A DNA stretch of 64,000 nucleotides from Paraburkholderia elongata (GTDB lineage Bacteria > Pseudomonadota > Gammaproteobacteria > Burkholderiales > Burkholderiaceae): NCBI RefSeq assembly GCF_013177735.1, contig NZ_WOEZ01000140.1, positions 51,282 to 115,281 on the forward strand. Reading direction: 5' to 3'. The stretch's first letter is position 1; each line of letters starts with the position of its first letter. The notes below the pieces were generated by a model. That model saw only the letters and a list, made by a program, of their open reading frames with translations. It searched no databases and was not told the DNA's origin. Of this stretch, positions 1 to 7,498 are shown in pieces. Both the position numbers and the translations under genes were made by a program.

Positions 1-5
1 TTTTT

Positions 6-26
6 GACGCGCTGAGGTTGCGCGTC
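6..26. terminator. Stem-loop downstream of the first double-glycine peptide gene
   Basis: GACGCGC at 6-12 and GCGCGTC at 20-26 are a perfect 7-bp inverted repeat with a 7-nt loop. It lies about 40 nt after the stop codon of the minus-strand peptide gene. On that strand the stem is followed by A rather than T residues, so it is not a canonical rho-independent terminator. It could be a 3'-end processing or stabilising hairpin. Confidence 0.3.
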
Positions 27-65
27 CCGCGAAGGCTTGAAAGCCTCCACGGCGGCCTGCGCCGT

Positions 66-344
66 TCAATACATGTTGATGTTGTTGCTCGAGCTCACAT
101 GCGGGTCGATCGTGGTGGTCGCACCGGTGACGAACGCTGCGTTGTTGCCGTTGGCGCTCTGAATGTTCATTTCGTTGCTGATCAACTGCGTGGCGATGAC
201 ATTCTTGCTGTTGTTCGGCGCATACAGAGGCATGAAGTTGAAAAACGACGACGACGGATAGCCGTAGCCGCCACGCACGGCGCTCATGGCCTTGCTGTCG
301 AGTTGTGCGGTGATGGACAGGTCTTTGATCATCAGCGTGTTCAT
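66..344 (-). CDS. Small double-glycine-leader protein (peptide 1)
   Basis: 92 residues. The start is the ATG at 344, preceded by AGGAG; a longer upstream reading frame only covers the promoter. The N-terminus (IKDLSIT, then QLDSKAMSAVRGG) ends in a Gly-Gly at residues 25-26. This resembles the leaders of class II bacteriocins and microcins and of other peptides exported by C39-peptidase ABC transporters. The predicted mature part is about 66 residues, rich in Asn, Ser, Tyr and Phe, with no cysteine. It is about 75% identical by eye to the protein at 6674-6955, and their 5' regions are also alike, so the two are inverted duplicates. No peptidase/ABC exporter is in the window. Secretion is inferred from the leader; the function of the mature peptide is unknown. 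Confidence 0.8.
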   Translation of the reverse strand: MNTLMIKDLSITAQLDSKAMSAVRGGYGYPSSSFFNFMPLYAPNNSKNVIATQLISNEMNIQSANGNNAAFVTGATTTIDPHVSSSNNINMY

Positions 345-419
345 GGTAAATCTCCTGGAAGGGAAACAGCACAGTTCTGCGGTTGGGTTCCAGCATCTTG
401 TCTGCTCGAGTGTCACTAA

Positions 420-435
420 CGCATGGGCTGTGCCA
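420..435 (-). promoter_or_regulatory. Sigma-54 (-24/-12) promoter of peptide 1
   Basis: Read on the minus strand the sequence is TGGCACAGCCCATGCG. The GG (-24) and GC (-12) elements are separated by exactly 10 bp, as RpoN requires, and TGGCAC matches the consensus fully. Transcription would start near 409, giving a leader of about 65 nt before the ATG at 344. The identical element precedes the paralogue at 6674. Confidence 0.75.
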
Positions 436-553
436 GCTATGATTTCCGATCCCAAGAAATCTTCCGGATGGCTGTAGATAAAGGACTTCGGGGAAGGTAA
501 GCCGCTGGACGCAGCGCGACGGCTGCGAAGCGACAGGTTGGAGCTGGCGGATC

Positions 554-586
554 GCAACCAACAACGCGCGTGGCAGTGTTGGTTGC
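554..586. promoter_or_regulatory. Inverted repeat, candidate enhancer site for peptide 1
   Basis: GCAACCAACA (554-563) and TGTTGGTTGC (577-586) form a perfect 10-bp inverted repeat with a 13-bp spacer. It lies 119-151 bp upstream of the sigma-54 promoter at 420-435. A related CAACA...TGTTG repeat lies 124-146 bp upstream of the matching promoter at 6584. It could instead be a transcript-end hairpin for the gene ending at 631, but no T-run follows. Confidence 0.45.
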
Positions 587-630
587 AACGTGACACTAAA
601 GCGGAAAAGCCCCGTTGCGCCGATACCCCG

Positions 631-1074
631 TTAGCGCGCAATGACGGTGATCTTCTTCGAGTACACCGGCGGATTGTGCGGCATGTGCATGTCGTCGCCC
701 AACAGCAGTTGCAACGTGTGCTTGCCGGGCGGCAGTTGAATCATCGTTTCCGTTTCACCCGCGCCGAAATGCAGATGGTTGCGATCCGAGGGAATTTCCT
801 GGTCCATCGGCGGCAGGTCGGTGTCGATCAGCAGATGGTGGTGCCCCGTATTCGGATACTTGACGCCTTTCGGCGCCACGCCCATATACCGCAAGCCGAA
901 CCATACCCGAAACGGTTTATTGGCCGGCACTACCTGTCCATCGTTCGGATAGCCGATGTAGAGGTGCGCTCCGGGTGGCGATGGTGTCGTGCCGGCCATG
1001 GCGAAATTCGGCGAGGCCAGTGACGCCAATGTCGCAAGTGCCACAAGCGCCGCGAGCGCGATGATCTTGTACAT
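631..1074 (-). CDS. DUF4399 secreted protein A
   Basis: 147 residues with an N-terminal signal peptide (hydrophobic residues 4-25, cleavage after about AMAG). The mature part matches the DUF4399 family: a PSPPGA start, a GHHHLLIDTDLPP segment, a DRNHLHFGAGETE segment and a C-terminal PGKHTLQL...PPVYSKKI block. The family is periplasmic and its biochemical role is not established. The many conserved His residues suggest metal or ligand binding, but that is inference. It is the second of two tandem paralogues; the upstream one ends 47 bp before this start, so they are probably co-transcribed. Confidence 0.85.
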   Translation of the reverse strand: MYKIIALAALVALATLASLASPNFAMAGTTPSPPGAHLYIGYPNDGQVVPANKPFRVWFGLRYMGVAPKGVKYPNTGHHHLLIDTDLPPMDQEIPSDRNHLHFGAGETETMIQLPPGKHTLQLLLGDDMHMPHNPPVYSKKITVIAR

Positions 1075-1120
1075 GTTGGTCTCTCCGTCCTGACGGACCC
1101 GCCTTGAATGAACGGGACAG

Positions 1121-1624
1121 CTAGTCTTTTAGTACGGTGATGGTGATCTTCTTCGAATACACCGGCGGCACGTGCGGCACGTGGTTGTGGTCGCCGAGAA
1201 TGAGTTGCAGGGTGTGCTTGCCCGGCGGCAACTCGACGCGCGCGTCCGTCTCACCCGCACCGAAATGCAGGTGATTGCGGTCCGACGGAATTTCCTGGTC
1301 GAGCGGCGGCAGGTCGGTGTCGATCAGCAGATGGTGATGCCCGGTGTTCGGGATCGCCACACCCTTCGGGCACACACCCATGTTGCGCAGACCCATGCGG
1401 ACCCACAGCTTGCCGCCGTGAATCACCGTGCCGTCCGACGGCCAGATGATGTATTCCTCGGCGCCCGGCGGCGAAGGCGTCTGTTCGGCAAGCGCGGAGT
1501 CCGACAGCGACGCGATACCGAGCGAGAGGAAAAGCGTGGCGCACCAGGCGGTGCAGAACGCTGCAAGCGTTGCCTTCGTTCCATGACGTAGGTCGAGCAC
1601 GCCGAGTGGAGGGGTTCTTCGCAT
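1121..1624 (-). CDS. DUF4399 secreted protein B
   Basis: 167 residues from the ATG at 1624, chosen because GGGAGAG stands just upstream; a start at 1669 is possible but lacks a ribosome site. A hydrophobic stretch at residues 20-45 looks like a signal peptide. The mature region is about 65% identical by eye to the DUF4399 protein encoded immediately downstream. It shares the GHHHLLIDTDLPP and DRNHLHFGAGET blocks. The function is unknown. It lies first in a two-gene unit divergent from the caspase/FGE gene. Confidence 0.8.
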   Translation of the reverse strand: MRRTPPLGVLDLRHGTKATLAAFCTAWCATLFLSLGIASLSDSALAEQTPSPPGAEEYIIWPSDGTVIHGGKLWVRMGLRNMGVCPKGVAIPNTGHHHLLIDTDLPPLDQEIPSDRNHLHFGAGETDARVELPPGKHTLQLILGDHNHVPHVPPVYSKKITITVLKD

Positions 1625-2039
1625 TGCGCACTCTCCCGAAGAAAAGTCATAGCCGCCTCGGCTGCGCAAAGCGCAGGCCGGACGCTCCGGCTGGATGTCG
1701 TGGATACTCGCGTCGTTTCACGTGGGTTCACGTGACGGATTCACGTCGCGGGTTTACGTCAATGAGCGGCAGCATTATTAAAACGGGCGTACTGCCCTAC
1801 TTTGTGAATTAGCTTAGGACGTAACTTGCCAAAAAGATACGCCACACTCGTTAACCGTATAACGCAATGACGATGCGCGGACTGTTGTTACGCGCAAACC
1901 GCGTGCTATCGTTATTCATAGGTTGTCGATGGAGAGTCGATAGCAGCATCGATGCTGCGCCCGATCCACTCCAACTGCTGATGCGGGCGTCGCGGTCGTC
2001 GAAACCCTATGTTCTGTCCGGAACAAACAGGATACGAAT
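1625..2039. other. Divergent intergenic region, DUF4399 pair / caspase gene
   Basis: 415 bp with no gene. It contains an AT-richer stretch around 1770-1870 that should hold the divergent promoters. A GG-N10-GC arrangement at 1930-1945 (TGGAGAGTCGATAGCA) has the right spacing but poor surrounding matches to sigma-54 consensus, so I do not call it. Confidence 0.5.
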
Positions 2040-4046
2040 ATGTGGCGAACATTCCTGCTGGTGTGCATGGCCGGGGCGATTCAGGCGCATTGGGGCACTG
2101 TTTTTGCCGCGGCGCAGCGCGACGGCGCGGAGCATGGCGCTGCCGCTACGCGTACGACGGCTACGTTCATCGCACCGCTCACACTGCAAAATAACAAGAC
2201 GCAGACGGCGCGCATCGCGCTGGTGATCGGCAACGGCGCGTACGGCCATCACACAGACCCGGTTAGCGATAATGCGCTGCGCGACGCCGAAGCCATGCGC
2301 GACACGCTGCGTGCGGACGGTTTCGACGTCATCATGCGCACCGATGCGACGCCGGAGCACATGCGGCAAGCCATCAGCGAATTCCGCCAGCGTCTGCAAA
2401 AAGGCGGCATTGGACTCTTCTATTTCGCCGGACACGGTTTGCAAATCGGACGGCAGACGCTGCTCGTACCAGCCGGCCTCGATGCTCGCTCGCCGGCGCG
2501 ACTGGTCAGCGAGGGCGTCGATTTGAATACCGTATTGCAGGCGATGCGCGCGCCGCGCGCCGGCGCGCTCAATCTCGTGATTCTCGATACGTGCCTGAAC
2601 AACCCGTTCTCCAGCGACGTAACGCTCGATACGTCCGCACTGCCCGCCAATACCGTGGTGGCTTATGCAACGGCGCCGGGTGGGTTTGCCGCGGACGGCG
2701 TGCATCATGGCGTCTATACGAACGCATTGCTGCATGTGCTCAATGACGCTTCTTCGTCACAGGATCTTGCCGGATTGTTTCATCGTGTCGCGACGAGAGT
2801 TAGCGCTGTTACTGGCGGTGAGCAGACGCCGTGGATCGCGTCATCGCTCGCCAAGAACGCGAGCCTGAGCGAGCCGGTATCTCGTGGCGCTAGCGCGGCG
2901 CTCATATCCGTTACCAGCGTCGACCCAATTGTCGTGCTGCACAGCAGAGGCATTCTGCCAAAGGACAGCAGCGAACAATACGAAATCACCTTCTGGAATT
3001 CCATTAAGGACAGCAACTACCCGAGCGATTACGAGGCCTATTTGAAGGCCTATCCGAACGGCCGCTTCGCCACGCTTGCCCACGCACGCATCGACCGGTT
3101 GCGCGCTGCGGCATCGGCGAGTGCGCCATCCGCTTCTCCATCTGTTGCACCGCCGGTTGCACCGTCACCGCAAGTCGCGCGGCCAACCCCACCCGCCAGC
3201 GCTGCGCCACAAGACCACCCACACGCCGCCGCGCCAACGCCGACTCCGACGCCAACTACAACGACCGCCCCACCCGCGGCCCCTGCCGCGCCAGCAGTCG
3301 CGCAAAAGGCCACGGCGCATCCACCGGGCGCGGGCGAAAACCGCGATTGCGCCACCTGCCCGATCATGATCGCCCTGCCTGCGGGCGTGTTCTCGATGGG
3401 CAGCAGCACCGACGACCCCTCCGAAAAGCCCGTCCATCACGTGGCCATCGGCGCGCCGTTCGCGATCGGCAAATACGCTGTGACCGTCGAGCAATGGAAT
3501 GCGTGCGTCGCAGCGAACGCCTGTCAAAAGCTGACGCCCGAAAGTAATACGAACAAAGCTGCGCCGGCACGCGACCTCAGTTGGGACGACGCTCAACAGT
3601 ACGTGAAATGGCTGAGCAAAACGACCGGCAAACCGTACCGCTTGCCCACCGAGGCCGAATGGGAATACGCGGACCGTGGCGGCACCACGACGGCTTACTG
3701 GTGGGGCGATCAGATGCGCAAGGGCAACGCCAACTGCAAGGACTGCGGCGATCCCTGGCACAAGGAAGGCCCCGAGACCGCCGGCTCGTTCGCGCCGAAT
3801 CCGGTCGGCCTGTATGACATGAACGGCAGCGTCTGGGAGTGGGTCGCCGATTGCTGGCACAACTCCTACCAGGGCGCGCCCGCCGACGGCCACGCGTGGG
3901 ACAGCCCCGGCTGCGACATGCGGGTGATTCGCGGCGGTTCGTGGCGCGAAGGTGGGGGCTACATGCTTAGCGCGACGCGCTTCAAATACAGTGCGAGCGT
4001 GCGCCAGTCGCAGGATGGGTTTAGGGTGGTCAAGGATATTAAGTGA
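2040..4046 (+). CDS. Secreted caspase-like peptidase fused to an FGE/sulfatase-modifying-factor-like domain
   Basis: 668 residues. Residues 1-25 form a signal peptide. Residues 58-275 are a caspase/metacaspase (peptidase C14) domain with both catalytic residues: His132 in FYFAGHG and Cys185 in ILDTCLNNPF. A Pro/Ala/Thr-rich linker (about 350-430) joins it to an FGE/SUMF1-type domain (about 436-668) with MGSS, RLPTEAEWEYA, DMNGSVWEW and RGGSW motifs. The two copper-binding cysteines of true formylglycine-generating enzymes are absent (the segment reads SATRFKYSAS). The C-terminal domain is therefore probably a binding or structural module. The gene converges on the Ser/Thr kinase gene with a 37-bp gap. 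Periplasmic proteolysis in a signalling or conflict role is inferred. The substrate is unknown; the nearby double-glycine peptides are candidates. Confidence 0.88.
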   Translation: MWRTFLLVCMAGAIQAHWGTVFAAAQRDGAEHGAAATRTTATFIAPLTLQNNKTQTARIALVIGNGAYGHHTDPVSDNALRDAEAMRDTLRADGFDVIMRTDATPEHMRQAISEFRQRLQKGGIGLFYFAGHGLQIGRQTLLVPAGLDARSPARLVSEGVDLNTVLQAMRAPRAGALNLVILDTCLNNPFSSDVTLDTSALPANTVVAYATAPGGFAADGVHHGVYTNALLHVLNDASSSQDLAGLFHRVATRVSAVTGGEQTPWIASSLAKNASLSEPVSRGASAALISVTSVDPIVVLHSRGILPKDSSEQYEITFWNSIKDSNYPSDYEAYLKAYPNGRFATLAHARIDRLRAAASASAPSASPSVAPPVAPSPQVARPTPPASAAPQDHPHAAAPTPTPTPTTTTAPPAAPAAPAVAQKATAHPPGAGENRDCATCPIMIALPAGVFSMGSSTDDPSEKPVHHVAIGAPFAIGKYAVTVEQWNACVAANACQKLTPESNTNKAAPARDLSWDDAQQYVKWLSKTTGKPYRLPTEAEWEYADRGGTTTAYWWGDQMRKGNANCKDCGDPWHKEGPETAGSFAPNPVGLYDMNGSVWEWVADCWHNSYQGAPADGHAWDSPGCDMRVIRGGSWREGGGYMLSATRFKYSASVRQSQDGFRVVKDIK

Positions 4047-4083
4047 TGCGGGGGCAACTGGGGTAGCGGGGGCTTCGCGTCCC

Positions 4084-6258
4084 TCAAGGCGTGCGCGGCT
4101 TCGTCGTGATCGGCGCGAAATCGGCGACGATATGATCCTGACCATATTTGCCGGCGATCTGCGCAAGTCGCGTATCCAGTGCGCGCAGATAATCGGCGCG
4201 TGATTCGCTTTCGGGCCGCGGCTTATCGAATAGCTGCGTCGGCGTGATCAGAAGCACCACCATCTCCGATCCAAACGGCTTCGAAATAGTCCAGTCACCC
4301 GCGCTGCCGACGGTGGCCGCATAGTGCGGAGGCGCCTGATTGTCCTTCGCACGCGGGCTCGGCACCATATGCACGACGCTGCCGTCGAGCTGGTAGTAGT
4401 CGAGGTTCACGTACGAGTCGTAACCGGGCGTCGTCACATCGACGACTAGAGGATCGCCTTCGCTCAACTGGCCGCCGGGCGGCCGCACATGCAGCGACGC
4501 AACGTGGCCTGTTTGCCAGTTGCGGGTCCAGTAGGGCGCGAGCGCTTTGACCGTGTCGCATTTGTCGTCGGCGAGCGGCTCGACCTGGAGCGCCAGCGTG
4601 TCGACGCCCGGCAACGCCGCCAAGGTGTCTTTCAAATGCGCAGCGCCGTAGCGTTGCGAGACGTAGCCGCGCACCGTCAATGAATGGTCTTGCGCAGAAG
4701 CGGACAGCGCCGAACACGGCACCTGCGCCAGCACAGGCGCGACAGCGGCTAAGGTCAGCGCGGGTTTGGGCGCGGGCGGCGCAGGAGGTTGTGCTGGGGG
4801 TGGTGCCACGGGTGGCGCGGCGATTGGACCGGCACTTGAGGGGGACTCAGGTGCACTCGCTACCGTTGCGGCAGCAACAGGCGCCACCGAAGCCGCTTGA
4901 TCCGCTGACGCCTCCGAAGCAGCCGCGGCCGGCTGCGTGGCACTCTGACGATTCGGCGCTGACCGCAAAGCAAACACGCCAACCGCCGCGGCACACACCA
5001 CGGCGAAACCCGCGAACCCCGCCTTGACCAACGTACCCGACTTCTCCGCGCGTGCTTCGTTGTCGAACTCCGCGATGAAACGCGCGACGCTCGGCATGCG
5101 CGTGTTGCGATCGAACGAAAGCGCGGCACGCAACGCGCGCCATTGCTTCGCATCGAGATTGGGTGGCCGCTGCGGCTTGAAGTCAGCATTGCGAGCCTGC
5201 GTTGCCGACAATCGGTCGAACGGATGGTGGCCCGTCAACAACTCGTAGGTAATGCACCCAAGCGCGTAGATATCGTCACGCGGGTCCGGCTCGCGATGCT
5301 CGATCATTTCCGGACTCGCATAGGCGGGCGTCAACGCGCCGAGGCTGCCGGGATCGAACACCGTCGCATCGCTCTCCTCCTCCGGCCGCTGGAACACGCG
5401 GGCGATGCCGAAGTCGATTACCTTCACTTCGGCATTCGTCGTGAGAAAGACGTTGGCGGGCTTGAAATCGCAATGCACGAAGCCGTGCTCGTGCGCATAG
5501 GCGAGCGCATTGCACATGCCGCGCACAATTGGTAGCGCGGCGCGAACCGGCATTCCCTTATAGCCCGGCGTGCGCAATAGCTGGCTGAGCGGCTTGCCGG
5601 TGAGGTACTCCATCGTCAGGTAGACGATCGGTCCGTCGCGGTCGAAGTCGTACACCGTGATGATGTTGCGGTGCGCGAGCACCTGCGCTTTGCGCGCCTC
5701 GCGTTGCAGCGCGACGAGCGAATTCGGGTTGCCGCGGAACTGGACGTTGAGCACCTTGATCGCGACATACGGTTTGCGATCCGACGCCTCGAGCTTGCGC
5801 ATATCGAGCGCTTTGTACACCGTGCCCATCCCGCCGACGCCAAGACATTCCTCGAGGACGAAGCGGTTGTTCAGCGTATCGCCGGTGCCTTTGATCTGAT
5901 CATGCCCCGGCGCACCGGCGGCATTCGCTGCGCTTGCCGAGCCTGCAGGGTTCGACCCACTCGCCCCACTCGCCCCACTCGTCGAGCGTACTGACGGTAT
6001 CTCGACGGTGGTCTGTATGCCGGTTTCTTCGCCCCCCGCCGCCACGTTCGAGACGCGCAACTGTTCGATGCGCCGCCGTACTTCGGCGTAGAGATCGTCG
6101 GGCAACGGAGATTTGCGATGCGCTACGCCGAGCATTTCCAGCAGCTGCGTGGGACCGAGTCCATCGGTCGTCAACGTGCTGTCGAGTTGAGCGATGAACT
6201 CGTCACGTGACAGCTCGCCGCTCTGATAGTCGCGAATCACATGCGCAAGGCTAGCCAT
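4084..6258 (-). CDS. Membrane-bound Ser/Thr protein kinase with DUF4384-type extracytoplasmic domain
   Basis: 724 residues. An N-terminal helical region of about 70 residues (SGELSRDEFIAQLDS) and a Gly/Ser/Ala linker precede a Hanks-type kinase domain (about 132-395). It has a glycine loop (LGVGGMGTVYKA), Lys168 in VAIK, catalytic Asp264 in HCDFKPAN and Asp282 in IDFG. HCD replaces the usual HRD, so it is a non-RD kinase and may not need activation-loop phosphorylation. One membrane segment (about 413-436) leads to a Pro/Ala-rich linker. The C-terminal domain (about 585-680) carries the EGDPLVVDV, YVNLDYYQ.DG and VVLLITP features of DUF4384. Such domains often accompany bacterial caspase-like proteins, as here. 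It probably senses a periplasmic state and signals inward. Confidence 0.88.
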   Translation of the reverse strand: MASLAHVIRDYQSGELSRDEFIAQLDSTLTTDGLGPTQLLEMLGVAHRKSPLPDDLYAEVRRRIEQLRVSNVAAGGEETGIQTTVEIPSVRSTSGASGASGSNPAGSASAANAAGAPGHDQIKGTGDTLNNRFVLEECLGVGGMGTVYKALDMRKLEASDRKPYVAIKVLNVQFRGNPNSLVALQREARKAQVLAHRNIITVYDFDRDGPIVYLTMEYLTGKPLSQLLRTPGYKGMPVRAALPIVRGMCNALAYAHEHGFVHCDFKPANVFLTTNAEVKVIDFGIARVFQRPEEESDATVFDPGSLGALTPAYASPEMIEHREPDPRDDIYALGCITYELLTGHHPFDRLSATQARNADFKPQRPPNLDAKQWRALRAALSFDRNTRMPSVARFIAEFDNEARAEKSGTLVKAGFAGFAVVCAAAVGVFALRSAPNRQSATQPAAAASEASADQAASVAPVAAATVASAPESPSSAGPIAAPPVAPPPAQPPAPPAPKPALTLAAVAPVLAQVPCSALSASAQDHSLTVRGYVSQRYGAAHLKDTLAALPGVDTLALQVEPLADDKCDTVKALAPYWTRNWQTGHVASLHVRPPGGQLSEGDPLVVDVTTPGYDSYVNLDYYQLDGSVVHMVPSPRAKDNQAPPHYAATVGSAGDWTISKPFGSEMVVLLITPTQLFDKPRPESESRADYLRALDTRLAQIAGKYGQDHIVADFAPITTKPRTP

Positions 6259-6437
6259 TTGTGCGAAGCGCCCCCGCTGCCGTTGGGCCGGATCGCACGC
6301 GACCGGAGCCTTTCGGGCTGATAGAAAACCTGTCGTAACCAGTTACATGTGCCGCTTCGATACTAGCTCCCGACCCACGCTTTCGCAAACCAGGATTGCC
6401 CCGCTGCGTGCATTGCCGGCGAGTGTCTTGCGACATT

Positions 6438-6460
6438 CAACAGAATCCGGCGCGTTGTTG
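6438..6460. promoter_or_regulatory. Inverted repeat, candidate enhancer site for peptide 2
   Basis: CAACA (6438-6442) and TGTTG (6456-6460), with GGCGCGTTGTTGG on the right arm. It lies 124-146 bp upstream of the sigma-54 promoter at 6584. The right arm and spacing match the repeat at 554-586 upstream of peptide 1, read on its own strand. This supports a conserved activator site rather than chance. Confidence 0.4.
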
Positions 6461-6583
6461 GGTGGGCGCCATCAGCAGCCAGTTGTCTGCCAGTGGCCGT
6501 ACTGCGGCTTCGACGCGGCGGCGTGACGCGAAAGCCTTGTGCATCAAGCCTCCGTCAACTTTCTTAGGAGGCGAGAATAAAAC

Positions 6584-6599
6584 TGGCACAGCCCATGCG
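6584..6599 (+). promoter_or_regulatory. Sigma-54 (-24/-12) promoter of peptide 2
   Basis: TGGCACAGCCCATGCG, identical to the element at 420-435. It lies within a stretch of about 45 bp that is conserved between the two paralogue leaders. GG and GC are 10 bp apart. The predicted start of transcription is near 6610, giving a leader of about 64 nt. Confidence 0.75.
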
Positions 6600-6673
6600 T
6601 TAGTGACACTCGAGCAGACAAGATGCTCGAACCCAACCGCAAGACTGTGATGTTCCCTTCCAGGATATTTACC

Positions 6674-6955
6674 ATGAACACGCTGATGATCAAAGACCTG
6701 TCCATCACCGAACAACTCGACAGCAAGGCCATGAGCGCCGTGCGTGGCGGCTACGGCTACGACTACCCCAGCACGTCGTACTTCAACTTCAGCCCGGTGG
6801 TCGCGCCGAACAACAGCAAGAATGTCGACGCTACGCAGTTGATCAGCAACGAGATGAATATCCAGAGCGCCAACGGCAACAACGTTGCGTTCTCCGCAGG
6901 CATCACCTCGTCGATCACCCCCTTCGTCACGTCGAGCAACAACATCCACGTCTAG
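6674..6955 (+). CDS. Small double-glycine-leader protein (peptide 2)
   Basis: 93 residues, starting at the ATG at 6674 behind CCAGGA. Inverted duplicate of the gene at 66-344: the leader (IKDLSIT.QLDSKAMSAVRGG) and the central block (NNSKNV.ATQLISNEMNIQSANGNN) are almost identical. Residues just after the Gly-Gly (YGYDYPSTSYFNFSPVV) and the C-terminal tail differ more. The conserved leader with a diverging mature part fits an exported peptide. No modification or export gene is adjacent. Its sigma-54 promoter and leader are conserved with its twin, so both should respond to the same activator. An antibacterial, adhesive or signalling role cannot be decided from sequence. Confidence 0.8.
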   Translation: MNTLMIKDLSITEQLDSKAMSAVRGGYGYDYPSTSYFNFSPVVAPNNSKNVDATQLISNEMNIQSANGNNVAFSAGITSSITPFVTSSNNIHV

Positions 6956-6966
6956 AGCCTGATTCG

Positions 6967-7002
6967 GCGAAGCGGAGAGGCCCTCGGCAATTTCCGCTTC
7001 GC
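6967..7002. terminator. Strong stem-loop after peptide 2
   Basis: GCGAAGCGGA (6967-6976) and TCCGCTTCGC (6993-7002) are a perfect 10-bp inverted repeat with a 16-nt loop, 11 nt after the stop codon. There is no T-run. It is a likely transcript end or attenuator separating peptide 2 from peptide 3. Confidence 0.5.
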
Positions 7003-7270
7003 TCCGATCACGCCTGTCTTCCGCGCACCTGTGGAGAATCACCATGTCAGCCCGTCGCTGTGGGGCGCCAATTATGCCAACGTTTAACGGCTTGCAGTAG
7101 CGAAGGACCGGGGGCTTCCCTACTGCTGCCTGCTCACATCGAACAGGCGAGCCGCAAGCAGATTTCCTATACTGATAGTGCGACGAGACCTCAGCACACT
7201 TAAAGACATACCCGGGCGGCGGCTGGAGAATCACACCGGCCGCTGGCTCAGTCGCTTCCCTGGAGCCGCC

Positions 7271-7498
7271 ATGGCAAAGCTCGTTATCAAGGACCTCACC
7301 GACAGCGTCGAACTCGACCGCCAGGCGATGGCCGCCATTGTCGGCGGCGCACGGATCGGTGCGCGTGCGAGTATCGCCGTCCAGTTGGTGCCGGGTTCGG
7401 CACGCGTCGTCGACTATCCGCCGGGTTTTCCCGCGGCGCATCAGACCATTGCCGATATGCCCACCGCCGCAGCGCAGCGCAATTCGCCGCGCCGCTAG
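7271..7498 (+). CDS. Small double-glycine-leader protein (peptide 3)
   Basis: 75 residues, starting at the ATG at 7271 after TGGAGCCGCC. The leader (KLVIKDL....VELDRQAMAAIVGG) is clearly the same type as those of the two larger peptides in this region. The mature part is unrelated: Ala, Arg and Val rich, ending QRNSPRR, and without cysteines. No good sigma-54 element was found upstream; the closest match, near 7063, lacks several consensus bases. A shared leader with a different cargo supports a leader-recognising exporter or protease acting on a family of substrates. Confidence 0.7.
   Translation: MAKLVIKDLTDSVELDRQAMAAIVGGARIGARASIAVQLVPGSARVVDYPPGFPAAHQTIADMPTAAAQRNSPRR

Noticed and set aside
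1930..1945. Possible sigma-54 element upstream of the caspase gene
   Set aside because: The GG/GC spacing fits but TGGAGAG and TAGC depart from consensus at several positions, weaker than the others called.
5955..5990. Short CCCCACTCG tandem repeat in the kinase gene
   Set aside because: Three 9-bp units encoding a Gly-Ala-Ser linker: low-complexity coding DNA rather than a regulatory repeat.
7044..7100. 18-codon frame after GGAGAATCACC
   Set aside because: Good ribosome-like sequence, but too short and without the leader motif to call a gene.
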